Shown here one piece after another: positions 35,461-49,440 of a DNA stretch of 64,000 nucleotides. The position numbers and the translations under genes are program-made. The DNA comes from Sialis fuliginosa. Lineage: Eukaryota; Arthropoda; Insecta; Megaloptera; Sialidae. The notes under the pieces are model-generated. The model was not told the origin of the DNA. It saw only the letters and a list, made by a program, of their open reading frames with translations, and did not search any database. The stretch is from assembly GCA_961205875.1 (NCBI GenBank), contig OY540822.1:13456501-13520500 (forward strand). Reading direction: 5' to 3'. Each line of letters opens with the position of its first letter. Position 1 is the first letter of the stretch.

Positions 35461-36257
35461 ATTTATAATATGCAAATATGCTTTAAATTACAATTGAATT
35501 TAGTATGTATGAGAGATAGTTCCAAATAGACGTTTCTCTGTTAATCAATTATCACTGAAATACTTTTAAAGACAATATAAAACATTTATTATCAATAAAT
35601 TTTATAATTCAAAATAATTGATATTTATTTTAAAATCTGAATGATACGCCAAAACTCGTGGAGCGATATAGTAACAACGCTAGGTTATGTGTTATTTCTC
35701 CTTTATCTTTCCTTGTCTAATGTTTGACAGTTAAGTTTCTATAGATTATGATTCATTGTTGCCAATATGAAATCAAATTCAAATATGAACAAATATATAT
35801 TTATAATTTAGCATATTTAACTAAACATATGTCTAATACTGGTGCCTGTACATTATTATAACATAAATAAATGATAAAAATTTGTTCGATAGAATTTTAA
35901 AACTTAATAAAAATATTGCTTAAATATTAACAATAAAAAAAATTACGTATATCCTTCCCATTAAGGATAATTAAAAAAACTACAAAATATACTAACCTAA
36001 TACTAATATTCTTCATTAAATTCTTGTATACAGGACATGTTGGGAATGTTCTATAATGCATAATATATTATCAGTTTTTATCCTACAGTGTATACAAGTA
36101 TGAAGTTACATAAAAAATAAATAACTTAATTATAACAAATAAGTCTTTATAGAAAACATTTTTTCATAGTCATTTTAGGCTGTAGTAAAGAATAAAAGAA
36201 CGAAGCATACTTTTGCAATAATTAACTATAATTGTTTATTTACATAAATAAATAAAT

Positions 36258-37921
36258 TTAAATACTAGATTCTGAGCATTGCGAGTATGATTTAAACAGA
36301 CTTGTAAAATTAACTATACAGAAAATAAGGGTAGCCCCTGATGCTGATCCTAGTTGTCCTATTGCACCACACCAAAATAATGATTTTCCTCCTACTTTTC
36401 GGAATAAAGAAGTAATCGATAGTTTTATGTAACTGATCAGTCCCCAAGCAAGGACCCATGATAATACCTAAAAAGAAATCAAAAATTTGAATTAAATATT
36501 CTTTTAATTTAATTTAAAAAGTTTTAGACAATTGCCCTGATAATAATGCAAGAAACTCAATTAGATTATATAACACACATTTTAAGATTAATTTGAAGTT
36601 GAGAGTATTATGTAGCTAAATATTGCTAAAATTAAAATACAAAATAAGATTTATTTACCATTATAATTTCTCCAATGGTATGACCAACCAGAGGTGGATT
36701 GGGACTTAATAATGCTGTTGATAATATATATAAACTACAAATAGCCCATAAGAATATCAAACTGAAAATAGCTCGTATAGAAGTATGAGGTAAAAATAAT
36801 GCTAGAAAACAAGCTATCGGACTTGCCATAGTTGACAAAGAAACTGTTAAATGATATGCAACATTTCCATATGGAAGACACGAATAACTCTGTATAGCTG
36901 GAAATATACCATTACCAAAAAAACAGACGATACAAATCCAAATATATAAATATTTATATTTCGGTCCCGTGTATTCTTCTATGCTTTCAGTTTCAGTGTT
37001 TTCTGGATTTTCGTACTTATAGACTTTCTTATTACTTTTTTGAGATTTGGATGTCTTTAAATGATTGAGTAAGAAAAACGATACTGTTGAAATACAAAGA
37101 ATGCCAAACATTACTAAGAAGAATATAAATGTAGAAAATCCAGGTGTAGGAGGTGAAGGCTCTAAATGTGTTGTTCCGTTAATAGTTACATTAACGCAAG
37201 TAGGGTTGCCTCCGACACCCTGAATGAGGGATGTTATACTTGGTAGGAAGCCACTCAAACCCTCTCCAATTAAATATGATATAAGATAAACCTCTTTATA
37301 ATTTCCCATATATGGCATGAATAAAACCGAACTGGTGCATCCTACCAGCGCTAGGAAAAATGCAAGAATAAATAACGCAGTACTGTGTTCTTCACCGCCA
37401 ATAAAACTCGTTTTCCGATTGAAAAATGACATCAAAATCATAGATAACGTTCCAAGTAACAAAATAACATAAACACAATATTCATCCTTCACATTTAAAT
37501 ATTTCTTTAATAAACTGTAGGTTATAGGTCCGATGTTGGCAACTTGTATAATAATAGTCAGGTACGAAGGTAGATTCCATTGTTCAGGAGCAGATTGTAC
37601 TAAAAGAGGTAATTGATTGAACATGGCATTTACTCCGAGCCATGATCCGATTCCAAATGAAATTGCTAGAATATCTACTAGCAATTTTCTCTCTTTAAAA
37701 TTCTCACGTATATTTGACAATGTGTTTGGCATGTTTACGAAACCTTCAGGCGGTAAAAGTGGATATAGTTCTTCGTTTGGAACTCTGTAAACAAAAAATA
37801 TAAGTTTATACAAAATTTTCACACAGATATTTTAAGATATCGTTTATTATTACATAATAAAATTATACCTTCTCTCCTCAAAGTCCCAAACACAGTTCTC
37901 AATAATTTCAACAAAATGCAT
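36258..37921 (-). CDS. Riboflavin transporter, SLC52 family (3 exons, 462 aa)
   Basis: Predicted plasma-membrane vitamin B2 uptake carrier. Minus-strand exons: 37921-37869 (17 codons plus 2 bases), 37784-36659, and 36467-36258 including the TAA. Splice phases match at both junctions. Family signatures include GIGSWLGVNAMFNQLPLLVQ followed by PEQWNLPSYLTIIIQVANIG at the N-terminal membrane pair, and WCGAIGQLGSASGATLIFC near the C-terminus. About ten or eleven membrane helices are visible, split by a charged cytoplasmic loop (KTSKSQKSNKKVYKYENPEN). The region with NVTINGT holds possible N-glycosylation sites. Length fits the family (about 445-470). The ATG is preceded by an acceptor-like CCTAG, so a 5' UTR intron is possible. 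No defects seen. Confidence 0.93.
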
Positions 37922-39940
37922 AAGCTAGGTTATAAGATAATCATTATAGATATTTATATATATGCAAATAATGAAACATTTTAATAAGGTAGATTCCTTT
38001 TATACACATAATCGTATAGGTAAAACTTGTTAAAACCAACAATAATTTAAATCACATGGAATATTATTAAATACTACATAAAATGCATAACCGGAATGCC
38101 CACATACTCGTTTGACAGATCATATGTTTGTTTCACAATAATATAAACCAGTGGTCGGCCACATTTTTGATATCGACGGCCGTATCAGTTAAAATAAATT
38201 TTGGCGAACTATAAAAATATCGAACAAAAAATGTCAACTTTATATTTCTCTGAATACCTAATTCATTTTATAAAAAGCAAATAAGCAATTGTTTTCATAA
38301 AAATAGTCCTTCATTAAAAATAAATGTTCGTTCAATTATTTAATAAAAGCATTCATTAAAGACAAATACATATAAAAAAGTGGGTACGTACCTTTCTCAA
38401 GAAAATATTTCAACAAGTGTTAATATTATTGAACACAGTTATTAAGAAAACGTAATTTAAATAAGTATAAATAACTTTAAAGACTTTCAGATAAGGCTAA
38501 TGCATTCTAATATATTCCTATGTATGTATATCATATCTGTACAACGAATACCTACTTTTAAACTAATATTAAATTTGTATGTTATCTATAAGTTCAAGCA
38601 ATAATATTTTTAAAAACTGGATTTTCATCATATCAATATTATTTAAATTAAGAAACAGCATCTTTTTTTTAAATTAGGTATAAATGAAGATCATTTATAT
38701 GCTAGATATTATAAAGAATTTGTTCCGGAACAAAAGCTAAGCGAACGCTATCTGCTAGGTGTCAAATTGTAATCGATTGGCTCGGGATTTTAGAGCAGTG
38801 GTAATAAATATATAAAAATGTAAATTCCATGCTTTTAATGGTGTACACTTATCACTACTGCTTCAAGATTGCTGACTTCTACTTAACGCACATGCGTCAA
38901 GGTCAATTAATTGATTACAACTGTCAGAGGGCTGTCATTTATATTTAATACCTTGTAGACAGAGTCAGTTTGGCTTTTACTCGAAAGCAAAGTCTTTTTA
39001 ATACCGGACATTAAATGTATTTATTAAAATTATTTTATAAAAACTCGTTTATGTTATCTTTATTGCATCAAAGAAGTTGAAAAGGATTTCAAAGCTATTT
39101 GTATTTAAATTCACACATATTGACTTTCTAATATCTTTAGCACATTACCATGTTATTTTATTGTTTATTGATCCCCCTTTTATGATTTTCTTTAGCTGGT
39201 AATGTTAATTATAACAACACAAAAAACTGCATCTTTCATTGAAATGGTCTAAATAATTTTCATAATTGATTTATTAAGTAACACTATTTCTAAATTAAAA
39301 ATACTAAGGGTGTATTAGACCTTAAAAAATTGTCTATCATTTTAACTAAGATTTATTTTTTATAGAAGCATCTGAAATATAATATTTTTTACTTTGGACC
39401 TTCAAAAGATTAAAGATATTTATAAAGGATTAGTGACAAAATGACAGCAGGACCGGTTTATCAAGAAAGAAGAGAGTCGTTAAGATTTTTAAAAATAAAA
39501 TTTACAAATTATATTTTTTTATTTTCATGTTAGTCGTGTGGTTTTTCACCAATTTTGAAAAACACGCGGATCTGCGGGGAAATTCTAGTAGAACGAAAAT
39601 GTAGATTAAATGTAACCAGAATTTTTAATCAGTAGGAAATATTTTATAATCTATGACGAATTTTATATCGTTTATAAAATAAAATAAGTTGAAGATATTT
39701 CAAATTATATATTTAGTTTATAGAAAGGTGTACAGTAAAACAAAAAACATATTTATCAATAAATTACTTAAATCTAAATAGTGACCACAAAACTATATTC
39801 TATATATTTTAATATCAATTTTTTCAACTCAGTTGTAAACATTATTCTATATATTCCTAAAACAAAAGTGTATAGAGTAGTTAATATTAAAGCAACAGAG
39901 GTTATTTTTTGGAAATAAGATACTTACAACAAGAAGTCTT
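37922..39940. other. Upstream region of the riboflavin transporter
   Basis: AT-rich with a hAT-like CAGTGGTCGGCCACA fragment near 38151 and the MITE at 38732-38977. No other gene recognised. Confidence 0.45.
38732..38977. mobile_element. Second copy of the 29324 MITE family
   Basis: Shares CGCTATCTGCTAGGTGTCA, TGGTAATAAATATATAA and GCGTCAAGGT-type order with 29324-29578. The TIRs are more diverged, so this copy looks older. Confidence 0.7.
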
Positions 39941-40031
39941 CAGTGGCATAACCAAGATTTTTTAGGGTGGGCCAAAATTTGTATATATATATATATATAT
40001 TTTCCTGACCCCTCTTCTGGTTACCCCACTG
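39941..40031. mobile_element. Very short hAT-like MITE (91 bp)
   Basis: CAGTGGCATAACCA at the left and CTGGTTACCCCACTG at the right are imperfect inverted repeats. GAAGTCTT (39933-39940) and GAAGTCAT (40032-40039) form an 8-bp target duplication with one change. The middle carries a (TA)n run. Confidence 0.7.
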
Positions 40032-42510
40032 GAAGTCATAGTTTTCTAGTAGCCTAACTAACAATTAATTTAAAAACAATGTTTAGACATTTTTAACACA
40101 TACCACAATTTAAACTTATTTTATTTTTTATCAAGCTGTAGTAACGCCACTGGATTTAAATACAGTTTTTCTTACCAGTAAGAAGGGTGCAGAAATAATT
40201 AACACTTTTATGTTTATGAGAATTGCACCAAAAAAAAAAAATAACCCCTGTAAAGCAGAATTAAATAACTACTACATAAATCTAACTATTTAAAAACTCG
40301 GTTATCTATTTAAATTATAAATTGTTCTTTTTACTATAAACTATCCAATATAGATTTTGCAATTGAAGAGCAAAAAATGGAAGCACTAAAGTGTGAGCAC
40401 AGTGAAATATTCTAAAAAGCTATCTACATTCCTTACTTTAAAATAACACTGCGTGTGAACCTGTTGACAATAATACGTATAACTATTTCAAATTCTCTCC
40501 AGGTACTGTCACCACTACATTTGAAATCATATTTCATTATTCTGGACTTATAAATTAAAATAGTTGATTAAAATCGAACATTCATAATGTATAAATTCCT
40601 AACAGAGACAGGGGTGCATTCAGAAATTTTTTTTATATAAAAATTAAATATTTTATGATAAAAATATATCCCATACAATTTTAAAAGATGACCCTCCCCC
40701 TCTTGAAATCCTACAATTTTTATCTGCCACATAGTTATTCTGGGATAGAAAAATTAATTATTTAAATTTTAATTTTAAATAAAGTCAAAACAAATGAAAT
40801 ATTTATAATAAAAATGTATTCAATTATTATATTTTGACAGTATGTAATCTCTTTAGTGACTCGAATCATTGGGGGGCCCATTTGATATTGATTATGATAT
40901 AAACTAGTCACGTCGAAGCTCCATCGAAAAATCGACGAAAGTAATGGGCCCGAATATTTCTGGTACCAGGCCTGAGTAAAATGATTCGTTCAGTGCAAGT
41001 GACTTGTTGATCAAAATATTCTATATGTAAAGTTTGATTCTTTGACTCTTTTTTTTAATACGGGAACATAATATATATCGAAATATTTATGAAGTATTTT
41101 AACAATTAAAAATTAATAAATGCTAATTTTTTAATAGCATAAAATATAAAATTTAAAAAAATGTATTTCACACGTAGTGTTGTTTTATAAAACCGTAAAA
41201 ATATATTGTTTCAATTCTTAACATAATAAGAAATTAGTATTCTATGTATTCGAATTTAAATTAAATTTTCTATTTATAGTAATAAGGTATTATTAACAGA
41301 CATTTTTAAATTAGGCCAATTCATTGTCTTAACAATGAACCAGGGTCGTATTAGAGCATTATATTTAATAACTGTTTCTAAATCGTACAGCCCTGTATAG
41401 ATTTCATTCAAATCGATACTTACATCTATTGGGGTTTCCATTTTTTTATTATTACTAACAATAAGACTTACTTCTTAGAAATTTGATTTTTACAATAATC
41501 CTTGACTCTTGACTTATATCCAGAAGCTAAGAATCACTTCAAGATCACAGCGAAAGCTCTAGATAATTGAAACAATATATTTTACAATTTCGGATCCTTA
41601 AAACTAACGTGAATTTGAAAATCGTTTAAAGTGCGTTCCTAACCCTTGCAACATTTCAAACAATGTTAAATGGACAAAAACTTAATATTATATTCATTCT
41701 TAAAAGTAGTTGTGCTTATATTTATTTAATATATATATATATATATATATATTTATATGTATATGTTATACGAAGAATTTTATATGAGAATATAGAAAAA
41801 ATACATTTATAATATGATCTATATTTATTAACAGTAAGAATATAATATTTAAGAAGATTGTACTGGCATATATACAAGGAGCTTGTTTGCAAAATAAACA
41901 TGCTCTATTTATGTTTACTTTCTTTTGCGATAAAATAACAAATATTTAATATTTTTAACAAATAATCAAAAGTAATGCTAAATACAAAGGAATTTTATAT
42001 TTTTATGAACAAAATAATGGTTAATTCACCCCTGCATGTGTATGTAGTCTGTATTTTTATATTAATGCAATAAAAAATCAATTAAAATAATACACGTCTT
42101 AGATTTAGAATCTTAATCTAAAATAAATATTTTAAATACACTGGAAATTTACGTAGATTTTTATTGTTTATTTTTTTTAAAACACTGACACCTATATTAT
42201 GTTATATATGTATTATACAAGCTACTCACTACTGAATGGTTTGAAAATAACATGTTAACATTAATTAACGGCTGTCTTCAAAACTTCAAATATATACTAT
42301 ATGTATTGAACGTTAATATAATTTAGAGAAAAAATTAGTTGTGTTATAAGAAATTATTATTTAATATTTACTATCTAAATTTAGGAAACCACATTGAACA
42401 TATGTGCTAGAAAAAGACCCTCAAAAGGGACTCATATCGAGGTCTTTCTCTTTCATTATGTATTATAACTATATTTATTAACCCTTCTCAAAATAGCTCA
42501 TCTAATACAA

Positions 42511-42539
42511 ACATATCGGCCAATATTTGGCCGATATGT
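42511..42539. repeat. Perfect 13-bp-arm palindrome
   Basis: ACATATCGGCCAA, a 3-base spacer, then TTGGCCGATATGT. Perfect arms; isolated in unique sequence. Confidence 0.85.
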
Positions 42540-43920
42540 AAAGAAAAACTATATTGTCAACATTGATAGGGAATAACCTGACCCCTTTTTTAACGCATTT
42601 TTTTAAATTTTAATTATAAAGAATTATGAATAATCTTTTAATTTAATTTTCGAAATAACATATTTTATTAATATAATTCTTTTGGAATTATAATGGACCC
42701 ATACTCGTTAACAATTTAACAATAATTTTGACAAAAATAAATTGGGTAATTCGTGAAATTCTGGATTGTTTTTAAATGTGTATTTTGAGTATCGCTGGTA
42801 TAGAAAAATGGATGTTTGTATTAAACGATAACGCTGCCTTGGAAGGGTTAATATAACTATCTGAATCTATCACTAATTGTTAGTCTAAGAACATTGGTAT
42901 ATTATTTTTTAACTCACAATACCACATCTATATAATTATTGAAAACATTTTAACTATACATTTATTTTAAATTTCAACTTTTTATTTATGTAATAAAATT
43001 ATGTATGTATTATTTTAATTGATTATTTTATTTTTTATATACGTAAATAATAACTTAAAAAAATAATTTAAAATATACGTAACTTCAGAGATGTACAAAA
43101 AAACTACTAATTGTAAGAACTACATTTACTGTTACCAAAAATTGTATTTAAGTACAATTACAATTACTTTTCAATAAATGTATTTAAGTAAAGTACTTTT
43201 TTGAGAACGTATTTCTACAAGAATAATTACCCCCAAGCACACCTCTGCATTTTTTTCGTATATAAGTACCTATAAATATAAATTTATCAATATAAAATTG
43301 TGATATTTATATGTATATAATATTTTAAATATAATTGATAAAGAATACTATGTAATAATTTAATGGTTTAAACAATTAAAAATAAAACTTTGTGTTATAT
43401 TATCGCAAAAGTTGAAGGAAACATTTCTGTCATTATCACGAATACGATTTTTATAATAATAAATATACTAAAAAGAAACAAATAAAAACTATTCCAAATA
43501 TGAATTGACATTTCAAACCTATATTCATACCTTACTCGACTTTTATACAAATCATTTTTTGACATTTTATTATTAATTAAATCCGTAACATGAATCTTTT
43601 TATAACCTTAATATTTTATGTGATATTAAACTTATTATTAGCAATTTAATAATTATACTTACAGCTACCTTTCTTCTGTTATATGTTATAACTGACAATC
43701 AATTAAATGTTACGGATTCTAAATATTGACATTTCTAACGTTCGTTTGCATTCAAAATACGCAACGTCCTTAATATTGAAAGAAAAAATAAAATATGAAA
43801 AAAGCTCAATATAGTATAGCAATAGTTGGTCCCATAGAGAAAAGTTAATAACATATTTTCATAGATAATTACGCTAAATAGTTTACGGTTGGGAATTTTT
43901 TAATGAAAATTTAATACATA

Positions 43921-44031
43921 GGGTAATTACTGGGACACATGCACATTTTAAAAATTAATTATATGTAATGAATAATTTCCGATGTTATTTACATTATATG
44001 CAAGGATGCTAATTTGTCCCAGGGTTTACCC
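43921..44031. mobile_element. Small TIR element (about 111 bp)
   Basis: The left end GGGTAATTACTGGGACACA and the complement of the right end (GGGTAAACCCTGGGACAAA) match at most positions. No coding capacity and no clear target duplication. Confidence 0.5.
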
Positions 44032-45640
44032 GATGCCTTTCAGATATGTCGATTGAAAAATTGGGTAACTTTAAAAATATTAGGACGGCTTTTAATAGCG
44101 TTATCTTAGATTTTATATATAAAGTTTAAAAAATGCGTACATTAACCTAATAGTTTTTTTTTGAAATATACTATTATCGACATATCTGTAACAGTAGTAG
44201 GATGACTACTTTTAATTTTGAATAATTTACTAATGTGGACCATAACTGTTTTTAAATTTCCATCAATCAATAAAAAACAAAAAATAAATTAATGCAAATT
44301 CTCATATCGCTAGAAAAACAATTAAAATTAAAATTTATGAGACCTTGCAAACTAAAAAATTATTTTGTATATTCATGTGTCAGTTTTAATGTGATTTTTT
44401 TTCCAAGAATGAAAACCTGTATATATAGCAAATATATAATAATTTGTTGACAAATTTTATCTCCTGAGCGTCTTCAATACGAAAATAACGTACCACAATT
44501 AATTTCTAATTGATTTTCCAAAGACGCACGATTTGTCGAAATTATTGAGATATTATAATTGTTATTCTAACTTGTTTATTTTATTTTAAAACCAATATTT
44601 ATAATATAATTTGTTGCAAAATAGATCTTATTTTTGTTAATTTATTATCTATATATTTATATTTATAGCTTCTAATTTTGGTCATTATAACATCAACAAT
44701 AATATCTTAATAATTAGGTTATTTGATTTTTTACATTTAAGGGAAAATGATTTTTATTTTGTTTAAAAGGCCATGATAAATTATTTAAGTATATATTAAT
44801 ATAGATGTTGTTAACATTGGTCATAAAATAACGCGAATTGGTGTTTTTGCAAATTAAATATTATTTATTATTTTAATAAATATACTTACTGGGTGCATTA
44901 AAAAAACATTTCCGGTTTAGCGATACAGTATTCTGAAACAACAAATTTAAAATGTGTTATAATAAAACTTTACGAATTTTTATTTCGAAATAAAGTTGAT
45001 ATTACCAATATTATTGTTTTAAGGATCGGATTCAACGTGAAAAAAATGAAACTTTTTTTAACCCAGGGCGATTTTTATTTGACTAATTTAATATTTAAAG
45101 ATGTCAAAATCTTCTCAAGAAACAATGTTTTAAATCAACTTACTGTTAAACAGTTAAAAAAATCTAACGTTTGATACATTAATTTGCTAAAAAACTTCGG
45201 ATTTAAAAATGTTTCACGTAGAAAAAAAAATTCAGATCCAAACTGAAAAGTTTTTCTATAAACTTTACTTTACTTTTTGATATACAAATTCGTAAAGTTA
45301 TATTTTTTATTTTTTTATTTATAATTTCAAATTACTATGTCGCTATATAGGGGACGTTTTTTATTTATTTTCTCCACCCTGTAAATTATTTAATTCATCA
45401 TGGCACTTTCAGACAAAACAAAGTATCTTATACATAGGTAATTATCCTAAATTTTCCTAAATATAGCACTTTTAAGCCACATACTAAAGCAATATTTAGA
45501 TGTAAAAAACACTAATACTTTAAAGTTTTTTTTGTGGTAGAGGAAAAACATTTTATAGACCATCGCTTAAGCTGTATAGAAAAAATCTAAATATGATCAA
45601 TTATAACTACTTATTATATTTTATAATATGTATGTATATA

Positions 45641-45989
45641 AGGGTGTGTCAAAAAAATCATTTTTTTCATCACTCTCATTATGAAATAATCCTTGCAGAA
45701 GAATTACCCATTTAAATAACATTGCAAAATTATTCTTTAGTACTAAAGTTGGTATTACTGATTCATGATAATGGATGAAAAAAATTAAGAACGTCATTTT
45801 ATTATCTTCTACAAAATGATATCCTTAACAAATTTTTAACAGTTATTCTGAATCATTTCCCCATGTTATGGGAAACGGGACCCTCTTTGCGGCACTTCTT
45901 AAAATTGAACTACAGGGTAATCCTTCGGCGAGGATTTATTTTAGTCATAAACTAACGAGAGCGAATGTTTATTTTTTTTGACACAGTTT
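45641..45989. mobile_element. Probable non-autonomous TIR element (about 350 bp)
   Basis: AGGGTGTGTCAAAAAAA at the left and TTTTTTTTGACACAGTTT at the right form about 13 bp of inverted repeat. Termini are approximate. Confidence 0.4.
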
Positions 45990-46863
45990 AATGTATCTAT
46001 ATATATCGTTCGAATTCTTTTTAAATATTTTCAAAATAAATATTACAATTGTGAATGTAATATTAATTATTTAATTGATTTAAGTACTCACTTTGACTCA
46101 CATACACTCCACTGAAATAATTACCTACTAAATGTAATGCTGATAAGATACATGTACATATATAATAATAATTCACATATGTAATCAGAGCTGGTCACAA
46201 TTAACACATACAGTCCGATGTTATTGTTAATCTTTTCTCTCTCTTTAACAATCTGTCAAGCATAGATTAAATGTACTAGAGAGAGTCCGACTGTACATGG
46301 TCATCTAATACAATATAATTTATATTATAATAATCATATGTATCAGATAAAAATCCTATAATAAAACAATGCAAGTGTGTTTAATATATTTTATCTATGA
46401 ATGCTGTGCAAAAAATTGTTGCAAATAACGCAAATACAATTAGTATTATTGAAATTGTTAAGTTGCATGTCTACTACATTCAGTTTTTGTGATACATTTA
46501 TAAAGATTTCCACTGAAATTGTGGTTGTTTCAATGTTACAAATAAGTTTGTTCCTCTGGTGAATAGGTGCAATTAAGTTTGTTCCAGCAACAATCAGAAA
46601 CAGGACTAAAATGTTTCCTTAGTGTTAACAGACAGTTCCTTTTTTGTTTCTTTGTTACAATTGCACCTTTAGGTTAAACAGGTTTCATAACTATTGTAAA
46701 AGGTTAATGAAATGCAACTTTTACATTAGATATACCGGGTGTTCTTTTTAAAAGTTACCACCTGAATATTTCTGAAACAAAATATTTTTGGGTAGTAATT
46801 CTGTTTTCTTCATTTTTATTTTTGTCGAGTATTTTTGTGTGTAAAAGCTTGGTTTTTAAAAAC

Positions 46864-46982
46864 AATGGATCTTGGCTTCTGGGTGTGTGTGTGACGAAAC
46901 GTTGGCTGATAACACGACCAAATCAACACGGCTTACATCCAAGATCCATATCAAGATTTCTGCGGAGCCTTCAAAACTTGTA
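46864..46982 (+). mobile_element. Second copy of the 17052 SINE/Penelope-like family
   Basis: GGATCTTGGCTTCTGGGTGT, then GACGAAACGTTGGCTGATAA, then ATCAACACGGCTTACA and CCATATCAAGAT, in an order related to 17052-17213 but rearranged. Confidence 0.6.
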
Positions 46983-48511
46983 ATTGTACATTATTTATTA
47001 TTTAGGATATAATTATTTCCAAGAAATAATAATATTACATAATCGGTATTTTTTTAAATAAATGTATTTTGTTCCTTGAAACTTTAGGGGTTTCTTTTAA
47101 ACAGTAATTTAAAAAATCACATATTACAAAAAAAAAAATATTTAAGTTAAGATATTAAAAATCTATTGTATTTCTGATAATTCTGATACATAGATAATTT
47201 TTGCATTGTTTTAAGAATGATTATGCTATTGTAATATTTACTGAAATCTACAAGAAAAGTGTTTAAAGAAAATTTTATGTCGATATTATCTTTGAACGTA
47301 TATAATACCATTATAATATTTATGTGTATGAGAGTTGAATTTTAATATACATCCTAGCTCCCAAAATAATTGTGTTTCTATATATGTTTATATGTGATAA
47401 ATACCTTTTTAAAGTTGATTTATATTTAAAAATAAAAATTAATTTAAACTGGGAACTTGTTATGATATAGAACTCGACATCAAAGTTGCCGTTAATAGAT
47501 TTCATTGTGTTTTTGCTACTGTTTCAAGTTGTCAATACTTCGATTGAAATTTAAAATATTGCGTGCATTTTCAAACTGTAATTGTAAGCATTCCAACGAG
47601 AAAAATTAAATTAAGCTTTATTTTAAATTGAACTCATAAAATAAATTGGTTTTCAAGTAATATTGAAAAATAAAATAAATAAATACAGGGTTCGTTTAAA
47701 TCAGTGGTGCGCAACATTTCTTCTTTAAATTTCCATATTTTAATTATTTATTTATTCTGACACACTTTATCCCCCCCCCCCCTTCCCCTACACCGGGCAA
47801 CATATATTTTGGCTTATGTTTATTTGTTTATAGATCGAAAAAATATATTTTTTACAAACCATATGGCTTCGTAAGTGGTAAAGGGTTTTTAACTAGTGTC
47901 CGACCGAACTTTTTTTTTTTTGTTATCTTCGACCGAAATCGAATTGTAAAATGCTGAAGAAGTTAGAAAAAATATATTTATTTTTAAATGTTTTTTTTTT
48001 GTGTAGCAGAAATTTATTATTTATAATTTTATATATTCTGATATAACTTAATACCATAATTTGTAATAATATAACAGTTATTTTTTAATTTAAATAGTAA
48101 TATTAGCAAATAAATAATCAATAATTTTCGTAGAAATTATGAACTACCTGCTTGTAAGTTATTTTTGCACTTGACTTTAGTAACATATAATAAGTAGTAA
48201 CTAGGAAAAACTAAATAATAATAATAATCTTCTAATTCTGTTTACAGGAAAAAAATTCAGATACAAATTTTAATGAGAAACTTTTGTTTTAAGAAATATT
48301 TGTCGGAAAAAAAGATTTATATAGTATACTTCGGCTTCGGCCTGATTAAAACCGATGATTTGTTCGAAGGTACAAACCGAATGTTCAATCGGGCATTAGT
48401 TAAATAAAACCAGGCAAATATAGGCGCATCATTGGTTTAAAATAACGTGTTTCTTTTAAAGTTGAAAAATATTCGAGTTCAGACATACATTACAGTTCCC
48501 AGGATTATACG

Positions 48512-48788
48512 TTACAATTTAGTCGGTTTCCCAGGTTTGAAAATACCAAGAGAGCAGACCAAACCGGCGATTGCTTCCCATATGGAAATAGTTGGATGTT
48601 GATCATCATCTAAATTAAAAATACCGTCAATCGCTGACTTGGAACTCGTCGAACGATCTTGATCTTTGGAATGGTGCTTAGAATTGTGTTTTACAATTGT
48701 GGCTGTGGCAGTTGGCAACACTTTGTTACCGAACTTTGAAATGTTAGGATCTCGTCTAGGTTGTGGTAGTAGTCTACGTTGGTTAGCC
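48512..48788 (-). CDS. Downstream coding exon, in frame after the TGA of the MATH-like gene
   Basis: The acceptor CAG ends at 48789. The exon reads, after completing an AGG codon with the upstream AG, ANQRRLLPQPRRDPNISKFG and continues without a stop to GIFKPGKPTKL and TAA at 48512-48514 (91 codons). Phase fits the upstream donor at 49779/49778 exactly. The sequence has ordinary protein composition (basic/His/Ser stretch, acidic NLDDDQ, hydrophobic tail) and its GC is higher than the flanks. It is either a translated C-terminal extension reached by UGA readthrough, an alternative isoform's last exon joined by an unseen splice, or 3' UTR with a chance ORF. I favour translation. Confidence 0.55.
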
Positions 48789-48828
48789 CTGAAAACGAAT
48801 GTATTGTATCCAAGTAAAATCTTCTACA

Positions 48829-49440
48829 GATCGAAGCGAAACATTTGCAGCGGCTGCGAATAATTCAGACAGGCGCGGGCGCGGCGCGACAGTTAATCGC
48901 TGAGAGTGCGGTTTTACAGCGAAATTTAAAACGCGTTCGACAGCGTTTTAATCGCTGCCGCAAGACCGGAAAAAGTAATTTAATTTGTAAGAAATCTTCT
49001 TATTCAGTGGTGGACTAAGAAAAGTTGAGATGGTGACTCAAATTTATTTTCTAATGATTAAAAAAATATGTTTATTTATTTATATTTTATTATAAAATAA
49101 TGACCTAAAAAAAGTTCCGTAGTAAGTAAAATAATTAATATTTTTAAAATTTTAAGCATAACATTACAACTACAATTTTTAAAACTTTTAATTTACAATT
49201 TTATAAAATACCAATTTGAATTAAGGTTTTCAAAAATTTAATAAAAATATTATGTAAAAAATTACATATATGAGTGTCAGATAGCATCGAATAATGCATG
49301 TATAAGAAAAATTAATGACTATTGATAAAATAAACGCGCTGCGTCAGTGTAAACAGACTTGCGAATTCCGCTGCCCATGCCGCAAGGAATGTGTGTTGTT
49401 TTTCTGCGTCGTAGCCGCTGCGAATATCTCGCTTCGGTTT
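48829..49440. mobile_element. Candidate MITE with GC-rich inverted ends, in the last intron of the MATH-like gene
   Basis: GAAGCGAAACATTTGCAGCG near 48832 resembles the complement of the sequence around 49411-49440 (GAAGCGAGATATTCGCAGCG). The ends are imperfect and no target duplication was found. Both ends and interior are CpG-rich against an AT-rich background. Confidence 0.4.

Larger units (their letters stand above)
40040..48511. other. Long AT-rich intergenic region
   Basis: No exon could be supported. It contains a (TA)n run near 41728-41750, a fragment of the 17052 family near 41505-41570, and separately listed small elements at 42511, 43921, 45641 and 46864. The rest is featureless AT-rich sequence. 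Confidence 0.5.
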
